A stretch of DNA of 64,000 nt. It comes from Elephas maximus indicus. Taxonomy: Eukaryota > Chordata > Mammalia > Proboscidea > Elephantidae. The translations under genes and the position numbers were made by a program. Under the pieces are notes generated by a model. That model saw only the letters and a program-made list of their open reading frames with translations. It searched no databases and was not told the origin of the DNA. Where the stretch lies: NCBI RefSeq assembly GCF_024166365.1, contig NC_064822.1, positions 149,488,823 through 149,552,822 of the forward strand. Direction: 5' to 3'. Positions 57,750 to 64,000 of the stretch are shown here, piece after piece (position 1 is the first letter of the stretch; every line of letters starts with the position of its first letter).

Positions 57750-59234
57750 AACAATACGCCTAGCTTGTAGCAAGTCAGTGAATGTTCATGTACATGTTTT
57801 TCATATCAAGAAGAAAACACTGAAAATAATTGACTGCTAGGTTTTTTTTTTTTTTTAAGAGGAGACAATAAGTTTCACAAGTGAGATGGTAGGATTTTTT
57901 TTTTTTTTTTTAATGCTACCATCCTCTGATGTAGAATATTTATGACTGGACATTGTAAGATGCTATTTGACACCACGAGAAGAGAGAAACACTCCTTGAT
58001 CTCATACAGCAATCAGATCTTGATATTACTTATAATGTTCAATGGTAGGTAAGTCCTAATAAACTGTAGAACAATTGGCTATAAAATGCCAGCACTGGTG
58101 CAAAGACTTAATAATGCATGTAGGGGCTGAGGAATCTAGGTTACAGTCCCCTCTGTTGAACCATGTGAGGTGGAATCTTAGGAATTTTGCACAACTAATG
58201 TCTTTGCTGCCTGATTTGGCACTTTCTTAAACATGTTTTAGAAAAGAAAGTGGTAATTTGCAGGAAACAATTCCTTCTTCTACAAACAGATTATATGCAA
58301 GTCTGTTTTCAAAGCACTAAGTTTCAATGATAATGTCTCAGTGCTTACCCCATAAGGAACTAAGAGTCTGGAACCAAGCCAGGTGGTTAGCACTCAAGAT
58401 GTTTAAAGGAAAACCAATATTGTAAGGCTGGCAGACACTTTGATGTTAATGGCACATTAGATTAGTCCTCACAACTTTATTACAAGGACTCCAAAGGTGC
58501 AGCATTTGATAGGTGACAGTCTTGCTGTGTTTCAAGGACTGGAACCTTTAATCTCCCACTGAGTTGCTAGGTTTTACTGTTATATCATCTTGGCCTTGAT
58601 GTATTCCAGGACAATTTCTGCTATAATCAGAGAGAAGGGTGATTTAAGATCCTTGATAATAGTAAAGTAGAAGATGATGTCATTCATTTTATCACTTGTT
58701 CTTTTTCATTATGATTAGGAATTCCCTTTACAAATACGTATAAGCATCTAGCAATATTCCTAATTTTGTTTAAAAATCTCATCAAAAGAACTGATTTTTT
58801 TTTCCTTTTGAGCCATGCAAGTTTTTCGTAATAAGGTTTTCCTGTCAAACAAAACTGTAGTAAGTATATGTATAAATTATTTTTTTCTACTATTTCTTAC
58901 AATTAAAACCCATAAAAAGCTGCTCAGCCATATTCTTTTCATGGCTTCAAAAGTTTGTGACTTACTTTCTAATATGTACAGCTTTATGATATGTTTTGTA
59001 ATGGATTAATAGGATGCTTTCACTGGTAACTAAACATGCTGCCGTTATTGGTACTTGACAATGACAACCTATTTTCTATATTCAAAATAATGTATATAAT
59101 AATGGTAGCAATAGTAATAACAATAAACATACATGGAAATGGACAAAAGTAAAAGTTTCTTATAGATTATATAGAGTTTGCTTTGAAGACTATTGTGGGT
59201 TTAGTTGTCCATAAAAATATATGAATTTTTATAT
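57750..59234. other. Unassigned stretch with T-runs
   Basis: T-runs near 57841-57856 and 57896-57911 may be relics of retroposed tails. Nothing else recognised; the 58090-58650 part looks low-repeat and may be unique. Confidence 0.45.
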
Positions 59235-61402
59235 TATACAGTAGCCAAAACAGCCTGGTACAGATACATAGACTAATGGAACAGAATTGAGAATCTAGAC
59301 ATAAATCCATCAACATATGAGCAGCTGATATTTGGCAAAGGCCCACAGTGAGTTAAACGGGGAAAAGACAGTCTCTTTAACAAATGGTGCTGGCACAACT
59401 GGATATCCATCTGCAAAAAAAAGTTAAACAAGACCCATACCTCACACCATGCACAAAAACTAACTTAAAATGGATCAAAGACCTAAAAATAAAATCTAAA
59501 ATGATAAAGATCATGGAAGAAAAAATAGGGACAAAGCTAGGAGCCCTAATACATGGCATAAACAATATATAAGACATTATTAAAAAAGCACAAATGCCAG
59601 AAGAGAAATTAGATAAATGGGAGTTCCTAAAAATCAAACACCTATGCTCATCCAAAGACTTCACCTAAAGGGTAAAAAGATTACTTACAGACTGGGAAAA
59701 AGTTTTTAGCTATGATACATCCGATCAGAGTCTGATCTCTAAAATCTACACGATACTGCAAAAACTTAACTACAAAAAGACAAATAACCCAATTTAAAAA
59801 TGGGCAAAGGATATGAACAGACACTTCACCAAAGAAGACATTCAGGCTGCTAACAGATACATGAGGAAATGCTCAGGATCATTAGCAACCAGACAAATGC
59901 AGATCAAAACTACAATGAGATTTCATCTCACTCCAACAAGGCTGGAATTAATCCAAAAGACACAAAATAATAAATGTTGGAGAGGCTGTGGAGAGACTGG
60001 AACACTTATACACTGTTGGTGGGAATTTAAAATGGTACAACCACTTCGGAAATCAATTTGGCGCTTCCTTAAAAAGCTAGAAATAGAACTACCACACTAT
60101 CCAGCAATCCCACTCCTTGGAATATATCCTAGAGAAATAAGAGCCTTTACACAAACAGATGTATGCACACACATGTTCATTGCACCACTGTTTACAAAAG
60201 CAAAAAGATGGAAGCAACCAAGGTGCCCATCAATGGATGAATGGATAAATAAATTATGGTATGTTCACACAATGGAATACTACACATCGATAAAGAACAA
60301 TGATGAATCCATGAAACATTTTATAATGCGAAGGAATCTGGAAGGCATTATACTGAGTGAAATTAGTCAGTTGCAAAAGGACAAATATTGCATGAGACTA
60401 CTATTATAAGAACTCAAGAAATAGTTTAAACAGAGAAGAAAATATTCTTTGATGGCTGTGAGAGTGGGGAGGGAGGGAAAGAGGGAGAGGAGTATTTGCT
60501 AATGAGATAGTAGACAAAAACCATTTTAGGTGAAGGGAAAGACAACACACAATATAGGAGAGGTCAGCAAAACTGTACTAAACCAGAAGAAAGAAGTTTC
60601 CTGAATAAACCGAATGCTTCAAAGGTCAGAGTAGCAGAGGCAGGCGTTCGGGAACCATGGTTTCAGGGGACATCTAAGTGAATTGGAATATTAAAATCTA
60701 TTAAGAAAACATTCTGCATCCCACTTTGGAGAGCAGTGCCTGGGGTCTTAAATGCTAGCAAGCAGCCATCTAAGATGTATCAATTGGTCTCAACTTACCT
60801 GGAGCAAAGGAGAATGAAGAACACCAAAGACACAAGGTAATTATGAGCCCAAGAGACAGAAAGGGCCACATAAATCAGGGACTACATCACCCTGAGACCA
60901 GAAGAACTAGATGGTGCCCGGTTACAACCAATGACTAACCTGACAGGGAACATAACAGAGAATCCCTGATGGAGCAGAAGAGCAGTGGGATGCAGGCCTC
61001 AAATTCTTGTAAAAAGACCAGACTTAATGGTCTGACTGAGACTAGAAGGACCCCAGAGGTCATGGTCCCCAGACCTTCTGTCAGCCCAAGACTGGAACCA
61101 TTCCCAAAGCCAATTCTTCAGACAGGGATTGGACTGGACCATAAGATAGAAAATGATATTGGTGAAGAGTGAGCTTCCTGGCTCAAGTAGACACATGAGA
61201 CTAAGTCGGCAGCTTCCTTCTGGAGGGGAGATGAGAAGGCAGAGGTGGACAGAAGCTGGCTGAACGGACAAGGGAATACACGGTGGTGAGAAGGAGTGTG
61301 CTGTCTCATTAAGCCGAGAGCAACTAGGAGTATATAGCAAGGTGTACATAAATTTTTGTATGAGAGACTGACTTGATTTGTAAACTTTCATTTAAAACAC
61401 AA
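59235..61402 (+). mobile_element. L1 LINE, 5'-truncated (plus)
   Basis: Sense L1 starting within ORF2 (AAAACAGCCTGGTACAGATA) through the C-terminus and 3' UTR. It ends at AACTTTCATTTAAAACACAA with an AT-repeat rather than a plain A-tail. A possible diverged TSD is AAAATATATGAATTTTT (left) against AAAATATGTATTTTT (right, about 61446). Same L1 lineage as the element at 32202-41102. Confidence 0.92.
59384..60409 (+). pseudogene. L1 ORF2 C-terminal remnant
   Basis: 59384-59572 reads [20 protein letters not shown]; 59813-60409 (198 codons) reads [20 protein letters not shown], then [20 protein letters not shown], the C-H-type zinc motif of L1 ORF2, and [15 protein letters not shown] near the stop. 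One frame break separates the two. Endonuclease and RT catalytic parts are absent. Confidence 0.92.
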
Positions 61403-61446
61403 TGATATATATATATATACATATATATATGTATATATATATATAA
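61403..61446. repeat. (AT)n palindromic tract
   Basis: Alternating AT with symmetric TACATATATATATGTA at the centre, so it is self-complementary over about 40 bases. Adjoins the L1 tail, from which it may have expanded. Confidence 0.9.
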
Positions 61447-62039
61447 AATATGTATTTTTCTTTAGTTATTTTTTTTTTAATTCCGGAAAAAATATTTAAA
61501 TTGAATTATTTCAAATAGAAGTTGTTATAATGTTTTCTTGCACTGATAGAGGACAAGCATTTTTTTGTGAAACCATTACAAGTAAAGAAAACTAAGGATT
61601 TGAATTGGTTTTCACAGTTGGGTAGGCAACCCAAGATTAATGTCCCCAGTCCTTCAACTGAGTGTTGCAGATGTTTACTGAAGAATGACTAGAAGCCTAA
61701 CGCTCTATTTTGCATGCGCACTTGGGAAGAACTCTCCATCAAGCATGAATCACTTTGCTGAGTCAGCATGCTGTTGTGGTTTGAGTGTCATTCTAAACGC
61801 AAAATAGGTACCAAACTTCATCTGGTAAACAGTGTACGTAAGCATAAGTCCCAGTTTACACTGATAGTTCTCCGGTGCCTAGTCAGAATTCTTGACAACT
61901 CATTCATCAGAGCAGGTCTTTGCCAACACCAGTCATCCCCTCTGCTTAATATACTCTATTCCTTTACATTGGCTGCTTGAGTTTTGTCTTCCCTAATTTA
62001 CTTCTAATTCATTCCTAAGCTCTTTCTAATTTATATTCT
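61447..62039. other. Unassigned stretch
   Basis: No gene or clear repeat; short open frame at 61768-61980 without recognisable features. Confidence 0.45.
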
Positions 62040-62400
62040 TCCCACACCACTCTACTGAAACTGCTCTTTCCAAGGTCTCTAATGGCCTCCTTTAGATACT
62101 TGGATACTTTTCAGGGTATTTTTTTTCACATATGTACTGGCATGGAGTTTGACACTGTTGTTTCTTCCTGCCTGAATGAAATACTCTTTTTCTTAGCTCC
62201 TATTACATTACTTCTTTCTTAGTTTTTGTCTACTTATTTGGGCTGTCTCTATTTTTATTTCCTTCTGGCTCTTCTTAAGTGTTGATATTTTTCAAGATCT
62301 ATCCTTAATTCTACTCTTAAAAAAATTTCTTATATTGTTGGGATAGTTCACCCATTTTCATAGCTTTATTTATATCCTTATAAGGTCCAGGTTAGCTCTT
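62040..62400 (+). mobile_element. Possible L2 LINE interior fragment (plus)
   Basis: CTCTACTGAAACTGCTCTTT CCAAGGTCTC followed by GAGTTTGACACTGTTGTTTC resembles a degraded L2 reverse-transcriptase region. Weak match; no open frame. Confidence 0.5.
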
Positions 62401-62444
62401 TCCTATGAACTTCAGGAGTACGTGTTCAGGAGTATATATTCAGA

Positions 62445-62657
62445 CGACCAAAGAAAAACTGATGCATTTGAAATACAGTGTTGATGAAGATATTAAATAT
62501 ACCATATACTGCTAGGAAAATGAACAAATCTGTTTTAGAAGAAGTACAGCCAGAATGTTCCTTGGAAGCAAGGATAGGGAGACTTCATCTCACTTACTTT
62601 GAACATGTTATCAAGGGAGACCAGTTCCCAGGGAAGGAACTCATGCTTGGTAAAGTA
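62445..62657 (+). mobile_element. RTE LINE copy K, fragment (plus)
   Basis: CCAAAGAAAAACTGATGCAT through CTCATGCTTGGTAAAGTA is sense RTE C-terminal sequence, diverged. It ends in GTA where Tigger1 begins. The remaining 3' end, if present, would lie beyond the window. Confidence 0.88.
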
Positions 62658-64000
62658 CAGGCATACTTTGAGGATATTGTGGGTTTGCTTCCAGAACACT
62701 GTAATAAAGCAAACATTATAATAAAGTGAGTCACACAAATTTTTTTGATTCCCCATGCATAGAAAAGTTGTGTTTACATTATACTGTAGTCTATTAAGTG
62801 TGCAATAGCAGTAGATCTAAAATATATATATATATATACATACCTTAATAAAAAATACTTTATTGCTAAAAATGCTAACCATCAGCTTACCTTCAGTGAG
62901 TCATAATCTTTTTGCTGGTGGAGGGTCTTGTATCAGTGTTGATAGCTGCTGACTGATCAGGATGGTGGTTCTTGAAGATTGACTGGGGTGGTTGTAGCAA
63001 TTTCTTAAAATAAGAAAACAATGCAGTTTCCCACATTGATTGACTCTTCCTTTCATGAAAGATTTCTCTGTAGCATGTGATACTGTTTGATATCATTTTA
63101 CCCACGTAGAAAGTCTTTCAAAATTGGAGTCAACCCTGCCAAACCCTGCCGCTGCTTTATCATCTAAGTTTATGTAACATTCTAAATCATCTGTTGTCCT
63201 TTCAACATGTTCACAGTATTTTTCAACAGGAGTAGTTTCCATCTCAAAAAACCACTTTCTTTGCTCATCCATAAGAAGCTTCTCCTCATCCATTACAATT
63301 TTACCATGAGATTGCAGCAATTCAGTCCCATCTTCAGGCTCTACTTCTAATTCTAGTTCTCTTGGTATTCTCACCACATTTGCAGTTACATCCTCCATTG
63401 AAGTCTTAAACCCCTGAAAGTCATCCATGAGGGTTGGAATAACTCCTTCCAAACTACTGTTAATGTTGACATTTTGACCTCCTCCCATGAATCCCAAATG
63501 TTCTTATCGAAATCTGAAATGGTGAATCCTTTCCAGAAGGTTTTCAATTTCCTTTGCCCAGATCCATCAGAGGAATCAGTATCTATGGCAGCTATAGACT
63601 TATGAAATGTATTTCTTAAATAGTAAGACTTGAAAGTCAAAATTACTCCTTGATCCATGGGCTACAGAATGGATATTGTGTTAGCAGGCATAAAAACAAC
63701 ATTAATCTCCTTGTAAATCTCCATCAGAGCCCTTGGGTGACCATGTATATTGTCAGTGAGCAGTAATATTTTGAAATAAATCTTTTCTTCTGAGCAGGCG
63801 GTCTCAACAATGGGCCTAAAATATTCAGTAAGCCGTGCTGTAAACAGATAGGCTGTCATCCAGGCTTTTTTGTTCCATTTATAGAGCACAGGCAGAGTAG
63901 ATTTAGCATAATTCTTAAGGACCGTTGGATTTTGGCATGGTATGAGAGCACTGGCTTCAACTTAAAGTCACTAACAAGAGAGTCATCCTGTCCTTTAAAG
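62658..64000 (-). mobile_element. Tigger1 DNA transposon, partial in window (minus)
   Basis: It begins with the terminal inverted repeat CAGGCATACTTTGAGG next to TA (62656-62657), then antisense Tigger1 3' sequence and transposase. It runs past 64000. An AT-run lies at 62821-62841. It is an independent copy in opposite orientation to the one at 43506. Confidence 0.95.
62893..64000 (-). pseudogene. Tigger1 transposase remnant (minus, runs off window)
   Basis: Decoded pieces on the minus strand are [20 protein letters not shown] (63662-63889; second catalytic-D region), [20 protein letters not shown] (63386-63658), ELELEVEPEDGTELLQSHGK (63093-63497) and [20 protein letters not shown] (62893-63105). 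Compared with the copy at 44137-45470 the domain order is the same; frame changes break it. The N-terminal DNA-binding part lies outside the window. Confidence 0.92.

Noticed and set aside
1-64000. CRISPR arrays, operons, prophage, rRNA or tRNA genes
   Set aside because: The repeats are dispersed SINEs and LINEs with TSDs, not regularly spaced arrays. AfroSINE and MIR heads are tRNA-like but are SINE relics. The sequence is plainly mammalian.

Overview
The window looks like intergenic DNA from an afrotherian mammal, most likely a paenungulate such as an elephant. The evidence is the repeats. About twenty tRNA-derived AfroSINEs share their 3' end with an RTE-class LINE of the RTE1_LA type. Many AfroSINEs lack the roughly 45-nt central segment, a deletion that, as I recall it, defines the Hyracoidea-Sirenia-Proboscidea subfamily. 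Generic mammalian repeats (L1, L2, MIR, Tigger1, an MLT1-type LTR end) lie among them. I found no host protein-coding exon, tRNA, rRNA, CRISPR array or operon. The longer open frames that I could place belong to broken retrotransposon or transposon proteins.

Layout. 1-3460: mostly unassigned AT-rich DNA with AfroSINEs. 3463-7642: an RTE copy (A) split by a second RTE (B) that is 5'-inverted and flanked by a 9-bp target-site duplication (TSD). 9.2-13.8 kb: AfroSINEs, a Tigger-like fragment and the 5' region of an old L1 (minus strand), itself hit by an AfroSINE, a short L1 3' end and a 5'-inverted RTE (C). 16.2-25.7 kb: a long old L1 on the minus strand cut into pieces by RTE E (with RTE D inside it), RTE F, several AfroSINEs and a younger L1 3' end. 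27.2-31.7 kb: simple repeats, MIR, AfroSINEs and RTE 3' ends G and H. 32.2-41.1 kb: an essentially full-length but decayed L1 on the minus strand, with a second L1 3' end inserted in opposite orientation inside ORF2. 43.0-46.9 kb: an L2 split by a complete Tigger1, which is split in turn by L1 sequence. 47.35-47.80 kb: a long imperfect foldback interrupted by an AfroSINE. 49.4-52.5 kb: a near-full-length RTE (I). 56.7-57.7 kb: AfroSINE, MIR and RTE J. 59.2-61.4 kb: a 5'-truncated L1. 62.4-64.0 kb: an RTE fragment (K) abutting a second Tigger1 that runs off the window.

Nothing here forms a working pathway. The one functional relationship visible is parasitic: AfroSINEs end like the RTE LINE, as expected if RTE proteins mobilised them. 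The best material for follow-up is structural. Five RTE insertions carry an inverted 5' segment of the kind explained by twin priming. One RTE insertion contains an LTR fragment inside a single TSD pair. An AfroSINE and an L1 used the same target. A foldback element of unassigned family is present. An RTE-Tigger1 junction bears on relative ages. Family names rest on recognition from memory, not on a database search. Boundaries are good to a few bases where a TSD is quoted and to tens of bases elsewhere.
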